From: Phialocephala subalpina
Lineage: Eukaryota; Ascomycota; Leotiomycetes; Helotiales; Mollisiaceae
Length of the DNA: 64,000 nt
Assembly: GCA_900073065.1 (NCBI GenBank)
Contig: FJOG01000010.1
Span: forward strand, 393,178 to 457,177
Reading direction: 5' to 3'
Shown here: piece after piece, positions 47,976-60,176 of the stretch
How positions within the stretch are numbered: the first letter of the stretch is position 1
Layout of the letters: the number at the start of each line of letters is the position of its first letter
Program-made: the position numbers and the translations under genes
The notes under the pieces: generated by a model
What the model saw: only the letters and a program-made list of their open reading frames with translations
Database searches by the model: none
Told to the model about the DNA's origin: nothing

Positions 47976-50031
47976 TTAATCTACCTCCCAACTTCCGCCT
48001 GTACTACTACTAGTAGTCTTTGCTCTGTTCTGAGAGTGGGTAGGACGCATGTTGTAGTCGTCTTCAAACCATGGGTCGCTACCATACTCGTCTTCAAAGT
48101 CCCAGTGGACTGCTTCTCCATGGCTTGAGAGCATACCTCTCCATTCGCCGGCAGCGATCTTTGAAGCGATGCTGATCATGAGGTGGAAGAGATGGCTGGG
48201 AGGACTCAGGAGAATCTCGCAAGTCTTTTGGATGATTGCTGTGGGAAGATGCCGAGCAGTTTGCAGTTTGCGAGAACGTCGGCGTGGAGGAGAGAAGAGA
48301 TTGACAGCTGGAGGCAGAGGCGACAGAGCTCTTCGACGAGAGTTGCTGCTTGTTGTGGCTCGGTGTCGAATAGTTGGTCGGACTGTCGGTGGTGTTACAA
48401 CCTCAGAGGGTTCTTCATCCGACTTTTCACTCTCATCATTCACCAAGGTAGGTGGTGTCTTTGGCGGTGGAGATGTGGATCTTGGACCAGCCGCTGAAGC
48501 ATTATCAACATTGACGTCCCATATGCGTTGCGTTCCGGGTAAGACAGTCTGCTCCGATGTATCGCGTGTGTGTATAGGACGTTTTGGCAGGACTATATTC
48601 TCATGCGGATATGGGTAGGTATCGTTTGGTGAAGATGGCTGAGATTCAGGTGGACTTGGTGGCGCCAATGGAGAATGCCAAGATTGCACGCTGTGAAATG
48701 AGTCGACACTGGACGAGAAGTCTGAGTTCGCAGACTCGACAATTGTTGAGTATCTGAGAGGAGAGGTTGATTTGGTTCTATGCTTCGAAGGCGGGCTCGT
48801 GACTAGCGAGAGAACTGGAGGGGCAGTGACTGATCTGCTGTAGTTTTGGAGAGCTTGAGGCTTCTCGCGCTCAGGCTCGGTCGTTAATGGTTGGTAGAAT
48901 GTCGGGATATGGGCTTTGGGTGTTAAGCCAGTATCGTCGGTAGCATCACTAAAGCTGTCATTGTCCTCTTCGGAGTCGACATAGCTGTCGAATCTGTATT
49001 CCGAGTCGGGACTTTCAAGCAGCGATGGCTGTAACAAGTCATCATTGAAATCCGGATTAATGTCTGGCGTAACCGCATCTTTTCTCCGATTGTCCGTTTC
49101 GTCGTTAGGTATCACTTGTGTTGCCTCATTGACCGATAGGTTGCTTTCATCGGAAGTTGTACTTTGGGTATCTTGGGACTGTGACAAGATCTCGATTTCT
49201 GAGATGAGACGTGGTACATCAGGCTTCTCGAGAGGGATAGGTAGGCGGTCTAAAGGTGGGACGGAATCAGCACGCTGAGGAGTTGTTGGTGTCTCTTTCG
49301 GTGTTTGCGAAGTAGAACTGGCTCTTGAGCGACTGTCGCCGAAAGTTTCTTCTTTCTTTGGCCTCTCGATTGGTCTCCAGGGTCTCTTCTTTATAGGAGT
49401 CGCCGGTTCTTCCGGTAGCTCAACGGTGAAGTCTCGCTGGAATGGACATGGAGTCTTCTCAAATCGGAGTACTTGTTCGAGGACCTTCTTCAGCTCTCCA
49501 ACCCCAAGCTTCTCTTCTGTGCTCTTGTTTGGTACTTCGATCCGCCAATATTGAGGCGGCCTGATTTGTAGAACGAACTTGCTGTCGCCATCTACACACC
49601 ATGCTTGTGATTTCGGCAATATCGGCCGCAACGCGTTTTGGCAATTGAGAAAGGCAACAGATCCCGGGGCTCGATATATTCGCAGAGGACCTAGAGTCAA
49701 GCAATTAGTTATAGGTCCTAAAGGTAAATCGAACCACATTCGATTAGGTGAACAATTGCGTACCAACGGCGATGGTTCTCTCAAATCGTGAAACCCATGA
49801 TAATGTTCCTGGTAGCTCTTCTACCGCTGGACTTCCGCTACTCGAACTTGGCCGTGATGAGGATATGGACGCAGCTGGTGCCTTTCCTGCGTTGAATTGT
49901 ATGATTCGTACCGATGGCAGGTTGTATAGGATTTCGATCTGGGGATCTGGACTTGATGCTGCTTTCGTCGCTTGCAGTGGAAGACTGAATGAGCGCTTTA
50001 CAGTAGGCGTTGTTGGCGGTATTGAAGCCAT
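47976..50031 (-). CDS. INP1: Inheritance of peroxisomes protein Inp1
   Basis: Two exons (50031-49764, 49690-47976) give 660 aa. LPGTLSWVSRFERTIAVG and GPLRIYRAPGSVAFLNCQNALRPILPKSQAWCVDGDSKFVLQIRPPQYWRIEV form the conserved Inp1 N-terminal domain. The rest is long, disordered and Ser/Pro/Asp-rich, with short conserved spots such as LPTAIIQKTCEILLSPP and IASKIAAGEW near the C-terminus. Inp1 tethers peroxisomes to the cortical ER in mother cells or hyphal compartments and binds Pex3. A 73-bp intron follows AVG. It diverges from the EI24-like gene over 432 bp. Confidence 0.87.
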
Positions 50032-50463
50032 TATGAGCTTCTCTCAATGAATTGAGTTTCTCTGTGCCTGATGATCATGATCATGCGAGGCTGAAGAGAG
50101 ATGGTGGGGAGCGTTTGAGGTTTCGTCCGACCTAACAGGACCTGGTCAATCTGATGCAGTGCGCCGCTCAATTCTCCGAGGTATTCTTGGCGACTTATAT
50201 AGCTTTCGATACGCTATTATCAATTGAGTCGTGCAACGAAGTGTAACTGATCATCTAAGAACAGTATCGCGATCGTTTGATGATGGGAAGACATTTGTAG
50301 AGTTTCTTGAGATGCGAGCGTCGTTGATGCGACGCGTTGAGGCGTTGAAGATTCCCAGCCTCTTGCACGCGAGCCGTTTCCACTTGCAGCCCCATCAGCT
50401 CTGGAGAACCTTGGATCTTCTTCCAACCCTGAGCTTGCAACTCTTTCAATATCACTGTCAACT
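50032..50463. promoter_or_regulatory. Divergent promoter INP1 / EI24-like gene
   Basis: 432 bp between start codons. No motif recognised. Confidence 0.4.
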
Positions 50464-51973
50464 ATGTCCCAAGACAGATCCCGTACGCAGAGGCCACTCC
50501 TGACTCAGGAGCAACTCAAAAAGAAGTTGCAAGTCACGAATTTTGACCCCAATGCCATTCTTCGAGGTGCACAGCTCACCGTTGTGGGAGGTTAGTACCT
50601 TGATGGCCGGCTTTCAATACATATATTGACGAGTTCAAGCTCTAAGGGCCTTGCAGAATCCTGCCCTCTTTACTTCCGAACATTACAAGCAAGCTGCTAT
50701 CGCTGTTGGAGCTGGCATTGCCATTCGCGTCGCAATAGCTATTCCAGTACGAGAAGCCCAGCTCTGACAAAAGTTGGGAGTCCTAACATTTCTTAAGATT
50801 ATTAGCATAAAAGTTCTTCTCTGGTTTCTGTCATTCATTTTCAATTTCGAGCATGCTACTTGGGACGATACCATTGTCAATGGCCTTGATTTCATCTCGG
50901 AATATGTCTTGCAGGTGCCTTTCTTCCTTATGACGATGATGAGATATGTTACTCCAACCCTTGATAACATGTAAGCACCCCATCTGAACTTTCAAGCATA
51001 ATCTAATGTTTCTAGGTTCATGGACTCGTAAGTTGCATTCTACTCCTCTGGAACATCCGCTCACACCCGCTTCGATTGTCTTGGGTCGACCAAACATACT
51101 ACAAGAAACATGAAGGAGAGGATCCGTCCACTTTACGAGAGACATACTACCCCAATCTGCGAAAGTATTCTACTAGAGATGGCAGCACACACTCCAAGAG
51201 TACGGCAGAGGCAATCACAATGTTCCTGACGAGATTCGGGAAGAAAGCAGGACTATCACTAGCAGTCTTTGCCCTCTCCTACATCCCATATATCGGACGA
51301 CTGGTTCTTCCCGCAGCAAGTTTCTACACTTTCCAAAACGTGGTAGGCCTGGGTCCGGCTAGTATTATTTTCGGAACAGGCATCTTCTTGCCTCGACGAT
51401 ACCTTATAATCTTCTTGCAGAGCTACTTTTCCTCGAGGAGCTTGATGAGAGAACTGGTATGCCTATCTTTTCTTGCAATGTTGGACATTGCCATCAGAAT
51501 TTTGACTTTGTCAATGTTCCAAACTGTATTCTTGCATTTCCTGTCACATTTGCTAATAAAACACCCAGCTCGAACCGTACTTTTCACGAATTCACTTCAC
51601 CAAGGAACAGAAAAAACACTGGTTTCACAATCGAGAAGGACTTCTGTTCGGGTTTGGCGTGGGGTTCTACGTCTTCCTTCGAATCCCTCTTCTAGGCGTC
51701 CTAATCTATGGGATTGCTGAAGCATCGACGGCATATCTCATCACCAAGATTACCGATCCTCCACCACCTCCAAACCAGAGTGAGGGTTTTACTGCCAGTC
51801 AACAAGAATGGAGAAACAAGCACGAGTTTCTGAGTCTCAAACTCTTGGACTTGGATGCACACCATGAGCATGGGGAGCATCGAGCAGCTGCGAATCCAGT
51901 CAGCACACAGGCAACATCCTCCGGAATACCCTCCGATCCGCCGCCTCCATACACGGAGATGAGGTCTAGATAA
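50464..51973 (+). CDS. EI24/Rrt8-like lipid-droplet or ER membrane protein
   Basis: Six exons (50464-50590, 50640-50746, 50798-50970, 51016-51027, about 51075-51456, 51569-51973) give 401 aa. GAIRALQNPALFTSEHYKQAA-type sequence, AITMFLTRFGKKAGLSLAVFALSYIPYIGRLVLPAASFYTF and GLLFGFGVGFYVFLRIPLLGVLIYGIAEASTAYL match the EI24/RRT8 family of fungal membrane proteins; several long hydrophobic hairpins are visible. Rrt8 in yeast is a lipid-droplet/spore-wall protein; the cellular role here is not assigned. Exon 4 is a 12-nt microexon (MFMDS). The intron after it has a good GTAAGT donor, but no AG acceptor: to restore SLSWVDQTYYKK, the exon must start at 51075 after TTCG. Confidence 0.75.
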
Positions 51974-52416
51974 AGCCCATGTCTTGGCTAAGGAAGCTGT
52001 ATCTCTGTATATCAACAAAAGTATTGACGTCAGCCACGAAAGCAACGATGTTATGACAATCGGAAAGGAGTTCATGTACATAATAATTAACCAATATAAA
52101 AATACCGAGCATATTCCACATCGGAAGCCAACTACCAACCAACAGCGAGAGAATGCGGGGCAGCGGCGGCCCGGCCGATAACAAAGTGCTTCCTTATCGC
52201 GCTGTTGCACTACACTACCCACCCTATTCGTTCTTGCGTTACATGTAGGTTGATGGTAAATACATGACCAATGGTAAGATTACATTGCGGGGTCTAGAGA
52301 ATCAAACGATTTATATCCTTTCTTCCTTCCATTTCACCTTTCTCTGTCGCTCCTTCTCATCCTCTCAGACTTCGTCACCACATCCACTTCCGGTAATCAG
52401 CTACCCCGCCATCATC
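51974..52416. promoter_or_regulatory. Upstream region of formamidase
   Basis: 443 bp. A pyrimidine tract (CTTTCTTCCTTCC, CTCTGTCGCTCC) at 52318-52370 and an AATTAACC-rich AT block at 52080-52120. No ORF with a motif. Confidence 0.4.
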
Positions 52417-54411
52417 ATGGGCCTAACAGAGATCCGCAACGTTTGCCCCGTCTCTCTAGACATCCCAGCGGAGAAACAAGAGAAGCTACACAACAGATGG
52501 CATCCCGATATCCCCTTCGCTGGCACGATCAAGAACGGAGAGACTGTGAAGATTGAATGCGTAAGTGTTCTTGGTCACTTGGTCTTGGCCGCGGGGTAAC
52601 AGATGACACAGGTCGATTGGACGGGTGGTCAGATTGGTATGTCACTTCAATCGGAAATGGTGATGATAGTGATGGGGGTGTTGACGAGTGGATAGGCAAC
52701 AATGACAGCGCGGACGATATGAAGAATGTTGATCTGACGAGAATCCATTACTTGTCTGGACCGTTTGAGATTGAGACTGCTGAGCCGGGAGATGTCCTCC
52801 TGGTGGAGATTATGGATGTACAGCCGCATGACAAGCATCCTTGGGGATTGTAAGTACTTGAGGCCTCTGCCAAATGCTTTACTGACTTCGCGGTAGTACT
52901 GGTTGGTGATGCCTTGGGAAGTTCCTTTAGCTCACGTGTTAACGGCTTTGCAGGAGTTTTCGACAAAAATAATGGTGGAGGCTTTCTTGATGAGATTTAT
53001 CCTACTGCGTAAGTTCTCGGTGGCTATTCTCAGTTTCTAAGATCTTGTTGCGTTCTGCAAATATGAGGAAGTCATTGTAGAGTTACATGACTGAGTTTCA
53101 GCATCTCTCCCGCTTGCCTTCCTAGCGGGTTTCCTCACGTTGTCCAAGTTTATCCGAGCCATTTGCATACGACATAGTTAGGCTTGAAGCAAGACCTGGC
53201 TCCGGACAGGATATCTGGTGATTGAGGCTCTCGAGCCGGTAGCACTTAGTCATGCTTCACTCCTGACAACTGAAGCACATCCTCTCCTCTGGCTCCTAGA
53301 ACATCACTAATCGTACTTTCGCATAGAGCAAAAGCCATCTGGGACTTCGAAGGAATCTACTGCACCTCCCGACACATCCCACACGTCAAGTTCCCAGGCC
53401 TCATCCATCCTGGTATCTTGGGATGTGCCCCATCAGCGGAAGTCCTCGCAACGTGGAACAAGCGAGAAGGAGAACTGATCGCTGCCAACAAACTCGACCG
53501 CATCGTCGCTCAGCCCCCCAACCCAGAAAATGTCCACGCCGGTTCCGCCTCCGAAGACATCAAAGCCAAAGTCGGCCGCGAAGGTGCCCGAACCATCCCC
53601 GGCCGCCCAGAACACGGCGGAAACTGCGACATCAAGAACCTCTCTCGGGGCTCCAAAGTCTATCTCCCAATCCACGTCAAAGGAGCCAAATTCTCTGTCG
53701 GCGATCTCCATTTCTCTCAAGGTGATGGAGAGATTAGTTTCTGTGGCGCTATTGAGATGAGTGGTGTTATTACGATTAATTTCAAAGTGATGAAGAATGG
53801 GATGGCGGATTTGGGGATGAAGAGTCCGTTGTATCTTCCCGGACCGGTGGAGCCGCATTACGGGCCTGGACGGTATTTGACATTTGAGGGGTTTAGTGTT
53901 GATCATCATGGGAAGCAACATTATATGGATGTTACCGTTGCTTATAGGGAGACTACGTTGAGTACGTTCTTCTATTCGATTGTTATCCTGGAGAGACAAG
54001 ACTAAACTTTGAGTAGGATGCATTGAGTATCTTCGACGATTCGGTTACTCTGACTATCAAGTCTACCTTCTTCTCTCCTGTGCCCCTGTTCAAGGTCATG
54101 TTGCAGGCATTGTTGATATTCCGAAGTAAGTGCCTCCTTCCACCTCCCCCCATCCATTTTCACCCCAGCTAACAACACCCCCCAGCGCATGCACAACCCT
54201 CGGTCTCCCAATGGATATCTTCGACTTCGACATCTCACCCACCGGCCCAGCCAAGAAACTCGACATGGGAAGCTGTGCTTTCGAGACTGGCGTCACGGAA
54301 GGCAAGGTCACGAAGGGAGGTGCGAATAGTGAGCATAGTTTTGGTGGTGGACTTACGGTTAAGGAGACGAGTGTTGTGGAGGGGTTGAAGGAGAAGGTTG
54401 TTGGTTCTTGA
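52417..54411 (+). CDS. Formamidase (acetamidase/formamidase family)
   Basis: Eight exons (52417-52560, 52612-52636, 52696-52849, 52897-52901, 52954-53008, 53327-53961, 54017-54125, 54186-54411) give 450 aa. ADDMKNVDLTRIHYLSGPFEIETAEPGDVLLVEIMDV, HPWGFTGVFDKNNGGGFLDEIYP, RPEHGGNCDIKNLSRGSKVYLPIHVKGA and FSQGDGEISFCGAIEMSG are classic FmdA_AmdA. The enzyme hydrolyses formamide to formate and ammonia. Exon 4 is 5 nt (TACTG), required to write GFTGVF between two introns with normal ends. The long exon 6 holds the core of the fold. Intron 5 is 318 bp, larger than usual. Upstream pyrimidine-rich leader. Confidence 0.92.
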
Positions 54412-54777
54412 GTTGTTCAGACATGGTAAGATGGTAGGGCTTTTGGGAGGGTGAGGGTGATGTGGGATGGTAAGAAGGTGAGGGGAATTGGGTATAGGAT
54501 AGCTAGTATGAAAATGCAATGGAGAGAGTCGAAAGGTACGAGCACTTGGTCCTTTCTGTTGTTATCACGAAACTGCACTTTCACAAGAGACACCATTGTC
54601 GCAAACCCAAAAACGTAATCAGAGTTTGATGCTTGACAGAAGCTAACTGCTGTCTGTACCTGCATTTTCTATTCAAAGGCATATAGCCAGATTCGTAATA
54701 GGGTACATAATCCATGGGCGCCCTCAAAATGCACCTTCGCCTCGCAGATATCCACCAACTCCATTCCTTTTCATTGC
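54412..54777. other. Convergent 3' intergenic region
   Basis: 366 bp between formamidase and NUP42. A short purine-rich stretch GGTGAGGGTGATGTGGGATGG lies near 54450. No gene. Confidence 0.4.
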
Positions 54778-56903
54778 TCAAAAGTCCCAATGACACATCT
54801 CCTGTATCGGCGGCATGGTCGGCATAATTCCATCCTTGAATCTGCCATTCTGTCTCGCATACTCGTATGCATCCTTGGTCATCTGGTTGTATCGATCTGC
54901 GGACAGATATGCTTGCGGATCATGTGCTGGTGGGCCGTTAGGGAACCAGATCTTCTCCCATTTTCCGGCTCGGTTCGTGAATCCCGGTATGTTGTCCTTA
55001 TTGTAGATCACCCTATTGCCTTTGAAGGCGAGCAGTCTGCCGTTTGTGTCGCGGGTAGAATAGGCGCTGATATCTGTCTGTCCCGACGAGACACCTTTCG
55101 TGAAGCCATTCATGCCAGTTTGGCCGCTATGGCCCTTTGATGCTTGTGGAGGCCGAGGAGCACCAAAGGCAGGAGGAGGGTTTGCAGCACTTTGCCCCGC
55201 TGGTGGTGGTCGTCCAAAGCTAGAAAAAGCAGTCCGAGGGGTTGGTTGTGGTTGCCCAAATGTATTGGGATTTGTAGGAGTAGGCTGACCGAAGGCCGGG
55301 GGAAAACCTGGTTGAGGTGGTGCACCAAAAGGAGGATTGTTTGGCACTGCCGACGGTGCTCCGAATGGATTTGGCTGTGCTGGCTGACTTGGCGCTCCGA
55401 AGGGGTTGGAGTTTGAAGGAGGTTTCTGTGCAAATGGATTTACTTGGGCGGGTTGTGATGGTGCTCCAAACGGACTCGATACAGCAGGCTGTGATGGTGC
55501 CCCGAAAGGACTGGATGTTGCCGGTTGCGACGGTGCGCCAAATGAGTTGGATACTGCTGGCTGTGACGGAGTACTAAAAGGGGTTGGACACTGCTGGTTG
55601 ATAGAAGAGGTATGGAGATGCTGCTTTGCCTCCATCTCTTCTAGTGATGTCGACCGAAAGGACTGGATGTTGCCGGTTGCGACGGTGCGCCAAATGAGTT
55701 GGATACTGCTGGCTGTGACGGAGTACTAAAGGGGTTGGACACTGCTGGTTGAGACGGGGCCCCAAACGCCGTTGATGTTGCGGGTTGTCCGAAGACACTC
55801 GCGCCTCCTCCAAGGGAAGAAAATCCACCACCAGACGATGCTCCAAAAGGATTTGGCTTCTGACCTAATTGAGCAGGCTGACCAAATGTTCCTCCCGTGC
55901 GTAGTTGAGAAGGTTGACTAAAAGCTCCTGTATTGCCTAGTTGAGAAGGTTGGCCAAATACTCCTGTATTGCCTAGCTGAGAAGGTTGGCCAAAAGCACC
56001 TGCCGTACCTAATTGTGAAGGAGCTCCAAATGCTGGAGTCGAAGCACCGAAAGGATTCGGCTTTTGGCCAAGCTGTGATGGTTTCCCGAAAGCCCCAGTA
56101 GAAGGTGCTCCAAATGCTGTGGTAGTGCTGGGCTGACTCTGTGCTCCGAATGCGGTAGCTGGCGTTGCTCCAAAGGGAGTCGTCGAGCCACCGAAAGGAT
56201 TTGGCTGTGATCCAGGCTCTGCTTGACCTGCCTTAACTATGTCGATTCGATTTGGATGCTCTTTCTCGGCATTGATCAGATACTGTATAGCTGAGTCGAT
56301 GTTGTTGATCGTAGTCTGCATCTGTTGCTCCGATTGTTGGACTAGGGCTTCTGCCTCATGTACCTGCGGTGGTTCAGCGTTCAGAGCTTCACCTTCAAAT
56401 GGGCCAACATACCACTTGTTGAGGATTGCCTGCCGCCAAACCCACATAATGCAGTAGTCTCATCTCCTCAAAACTCTGCTCTCGCAGGGGGCCACCGAAC
56501 AATTGCGCCGGAGCAAACCTCCCAGGGCCATATGCAGACAGTATCCATTGCGGCCTTTCGTTCGTAAGATCGGTGAGTATGGCATTCTTGTCGAGTTGGT
56601 ATGGAAGGGTCTGATTCGAGGATGATGCTGCAAGCCCATTAGTACTTCTCAATCTCGAGGGCGTTTAATCCTTACATCCACTTTGGTAGCTACTGTTGTT
56701 GCGCGAGTTCGAGTTCGGGTTGGAGTCGGCGAGGGCTCCAAAGCGATTATTGCCGTTGACGAAACTTCCTCCTCGATTTACCGGATGCTCGAATCTACAT
56801 CTCTCTGCGAAAACATATTAGCGCTTGTCGCATGGTGCTTGAGACTGACCGTACCTGCAAAGCGACAACTTCCTTCCAGCCAGAATTTGCAAACTGGAGG
56901 CAT
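54778..56903 (-). CDS. NUP42: FG nucleoporin Nup42 (CCCH finger), frame broken by a duplication
   Basis: Exons 56903-56855, 56804-56676, 56627-56413, then a long last exon from 56363. The CCCH finger C-K-F-W-L-E-G-S-C-R-F-A-E-R-C-R-F-E-H is built across intron 1. NRFGALADSNPN and NERPQWILSAYGPGRFAPAQLF follow, then many NPFGAP/SxPFG/AFG repeats and a C-terminal GLE1-binding-like end (FKDGIMPTMPPIQEMCHWDF). Nup42 is a cytoplasmic-face FG nucleoporin used in mRNA export with Gle1 and Dbp5. The FG region is interrupted at 55641 by TAG inside a 152-bp duplication; the downstream part (to 54778) is open in another frame. See findings. Whether the protein is truncated, spliced or an assembly error cannot be settled here. 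Confidence 0.75.
55502..55752. repeat. Near-identical ~100-bp duplication with hairpin spacer in NUP42
   Basis: Copy A (55502-55601, 100 bp) and copy B (55654-55752, 99 bp) are identical except for the A-run length (AAAA at 55576-55579 against AAA). The 52-bp spacer contains TAGAAGAG..ATGGAG and CTCCAT..CTCTTCTA, an imperfect foldback. Direct reading. Confidence 0.9.
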
Positions 56904-57400
56904 CTTGCCCATCCAGGGATCGACTCTGGTCTACTTGTTTTCCGACCAAGCATATCCGACCATCCTTACACAACTGGACTGCGGGCGATATGGCCTTTTC
57001 GATTGAAGTGCTGCTGGAATGTGCGACGTTGAAATACTGTGGAATTTGGAGATGTTGGAGGACGCGATCTCTTTTCATCTGCGCAGCCTCGTCTCGCGAA
57101 ATTCAGCGGCCCTGTAATTGCCCAGTGAATGCGAAATCACGTTTTGCGAATCATTTTTAAAGTACCAAAACTGATCGTACAGTCACAATACTTCATGTTC
57201 ACGCAAGCTAGCTATTCAAGTTTCACTATCAAAAGATGTGGCAATTCGAGTCAATCGACGATGCCAAAGAGGGACTGGGTTCGACAAGTATTATAGCTGC
57301 AAGAAGCTCGAACGTCAATGAAGATAGGTTTGATGGTATTGATGCATTTTGGGTATCTTCTACATAAGATCGAAAATGTTTAAGCGTGTATGAATAGCCC
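56904..57400. other. Intergenic region between NUP42 and COG3
   Basis: About 500 bp, the NUP42 upstream region and COG3 3' end. No gene recognised. Confidence 0.4.
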
Positions 57401-59919
57401 CTATTCATCAGCCCGAATCATCTTCCACAGCGCCGCCCTGGTCGTTTCATCGTCGAATACTTTATTCAACAAAGTATCCAGTTCCTTCTCCATAGTCTCC
57501 CTATTCTTGGTATCCGCAAGACGAGTCTGCCAAGTTTTCGTAAACGCAGTAATCTGTTGAACCAAAACTTTCTCTAACTCCTTCCTAGCATCCAACATAC
57601 GATCCACAACAGCTGGAAGAAGTTTGCCCTTTATAAACGGCGAGATGTAAGCCGTAGGATTGTATAATTGTTTTCGGTCCTGGAGCTCCCTCATGGTGTC
57701 CCAGATGGGTGTGAAATCGAATTCGGTCGAGTGTCTGATACTGTCAGGAATTTCTTTGGTCATGAACAGATTCTCAATTAGCATCAGGTTCTTGATCAAG
57801 AAGAGTTGTGCATCCATGATCCCTGAAGTCCGCATGATAGTTGTAGCTGCCTTCTGAAGGGACATCGTGGCTTGGTGAACAATTTCATAAAGCACATCAC
57901 TGTTTCTCTGTGTTTACGTTAGCAATGAACATTCATATAGCTAAAGCGGGAACGCACCGGCCTGTCATAAGTCCCTTCATGATACATGACGAGCAATTTG
58001 ATAGCAGTCTGAACTGTCGGATACGTATAAGAACTGGCGGGTCCTTGAGCTGTCGGTGTTGGAGGCTTTTCATCATCCGGCTGCCCATTACTTGTCATCG
58101 GCTTTTTCTTCCCTCCTGCAAGTGGTGCAGCATTGATAGCTAATCGAAGGTCCTCCGGTGTAGGTTTGAATTGGCTGATCTCCGCTGCGGTTTTGAGAAA
58201 GAGCGAGTCCAAAAGCTTGTAGAGATGCCTGACTAGGAAAGCCTGTGCTATTGGCTTCTTATCGTTGTGCGAATAGTCGTCCAAATCCCCGTCTGAGGAG
58301 GACATGTACATCGTTTCCAACCAGTTGACGATCCCGCAGATCTTTTCGACGCCTCCAGTACTCAGATAAGGCACAAGAGTCGTATTCAAAGGTTCGAGAT
58401 GTGACAGAATATTATCTTCGAGTCTTCCTCCGTATTGCGTGCTTTTGTTCCATCCCTCCAGAGAACCGTAATCGGCTAAGAGAGGGCCATCATGGAAGAA
58501 CTTGGTGACCAATTTCTGCTCGTTGTGACAGACATCAAGAATATGTTGAATACAGAGTCTGGCAAAAGACTCGAATTCCGTCTCGGGCTTCTCGTTCGTG
58601 ACATACTTCTTTAAATTCTTTGACACCACAATGGCCACTGGCTCTCGAGATCTGAGGTACGACTCTATCAGCTGGAAGTAGAGTTCGTGAAATCGAGTCA
58701 CTTGGGGCCCTAAGGGTTCATCGGAGCCTGCTTGCCCAAATGCGAATTCTCTAGTGGTTAAGAGCTTTTCCACTTGAGATCCTAAGTTGTCATAGACGGT
58801 TTCATATCTCCCATGCGTCAAGATGTACTCTGCTGTCTCGTTGTGGTCTTTCGAGCGCAACTCTTTGGTGACCTCATCTGTGACTTCCTTCATGGCTGAG
58901 GAAAATGCTGTCTGGACAATGTTGAGAGATCGCTCAAGTAAAGATATGTAACGAGTCTTGTAAACTGTAGAATCGCGGTAATTTGGCTGCTTTTCGTTAG
59001 CATGCTGTTCTCAAAACATGACTCGGAGACGTCGCCGCCATAAATTCATCATATAAAGGTTGTACAAGACGGAAAAAACATACATGCTGATCCATGAAAT
59101 CAATACAAGTATTAAGATTCATCAACATGTTGAGGAAATCATCGCTTCTGACTAGCCTGCCAGCTCCAGGGGTATTGAGGCGTCTGGTCAGAGGTTCAAG
59201 ATAGGCGTAGTATTGAAGATCCGTCCCAACTTCATCGGCCAAACTTCGTAGCCGTTGCTGCTCAGCCAACAGATCTTCACATTGGGCTTGGAATGCAGTA
59301 GTTTCTGATTCAACAGCCTTGAATGACTGTGACAAGGAAGCTAATAGATCCAAAGCATCAGTGGTATCTTTGAGAAGAGTGTTCAGATGCCTTTCAGATA
59401 GAGCTAACTGATCTCTGTATAGTCTGCATGAGAGTAAGTCATGGTCGAAGCGAGAGTGGGTCAAAACGTACTGGTATTCTTCTTGACTTTCGTCTAGAAG
59501 TTCATCATCCACATCTTCATACCAGGCCGTCAGGTTGACGGCATCTAGCTTTTCTTCACTGACCTCTAATACATCAGGTGGAGCTTTTGTTTGGGCATCT
59601 TTGCTTAGGAAGCTCATGGCAACATCGTAAAAGTCACTATAAGACTTGGCTCTTCTGGAAAGGGTCGCTTGTGGTGGATTTTTAATTCCAGTGGCATCTT
59701 CATATATGCCCATCATCGGCCCATGACCGATATTGGAATTGCTTCCCTATCGAAATGTCAGCAATGTTGTGTTGTTCAAGTTGTTTTGCAGCGAAAAGGA
59801 CAGACATTTGTTTGCTTGAGCAAAGACTCTCTACGCTGGTGCTTTGAAGGTTGTGAGGCCGTGGAATCACTCTTGGAGTGAGAGTTGGGTACATAGCTGT
59901 ACCAGGAATCTTCATACAT
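57401..59919 (-). CDS. COG3: Conserved oligomeric Golgi complex subunit 3
   Basis: Five exons (59919-59806, 59746-59472, 59423-59084, 58986-57958, 57907-57401) give 754 aa. MYEDSWYSYVPNS is the typical fungal Cog3 start. The Sec34 coiled-coil domain has YQLYRDQLALSERHLNTLLKDT, SQSFKAVESETTAFQ and LADEVGTDLQYYAYLEPLTRRLNTPGAG. HFxxFQLIESYL-type and FARLCIQHIL segments follow, with a short linker GGKKKPMTSNGQPDDE. The last exon is helical. Cog3 is a subunit of the tethering complex for retrograde intra-Golgi transport. It diverges from FMP25 over 257 bp. A longer N-terminal alternative in frame lacks an ATG. Confidence 0.92.
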
Positions 59920-60176
59920 CCTATTTGTCGGTGGGGGTGGTTGCAGAGGAGGCGGGAAGGCTGTCAAATTCTTGAGAACACGGTTCGTGGCACTTGGACC
60001 ACAAGGCTGCACAGTTGGCTTCTTTGGCCAACCGTATTGTCTAATATCATATCGTCATGGATGGCGAGGCTGAGGGAAAAAACATGCACAGCTTGAAGGT
60101 CAATTTGTTGTTCTGAAGACCGTTGATAGTCCAATGGATTGAATTCCCCAAAATTCCAACTGAGATACCAGCCAAG

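Noticed and set aside
48169..48618. Antisense ORF across INP1
   Set aside because: Opposite strand of a biased coding exon; INP1 has the conserved domain.
55406..55729. Repeated CDGAPN-type ORF antisense to NUP42
   Set aside because: Reverse reading of the FG repeats; no independent evidence of expression.
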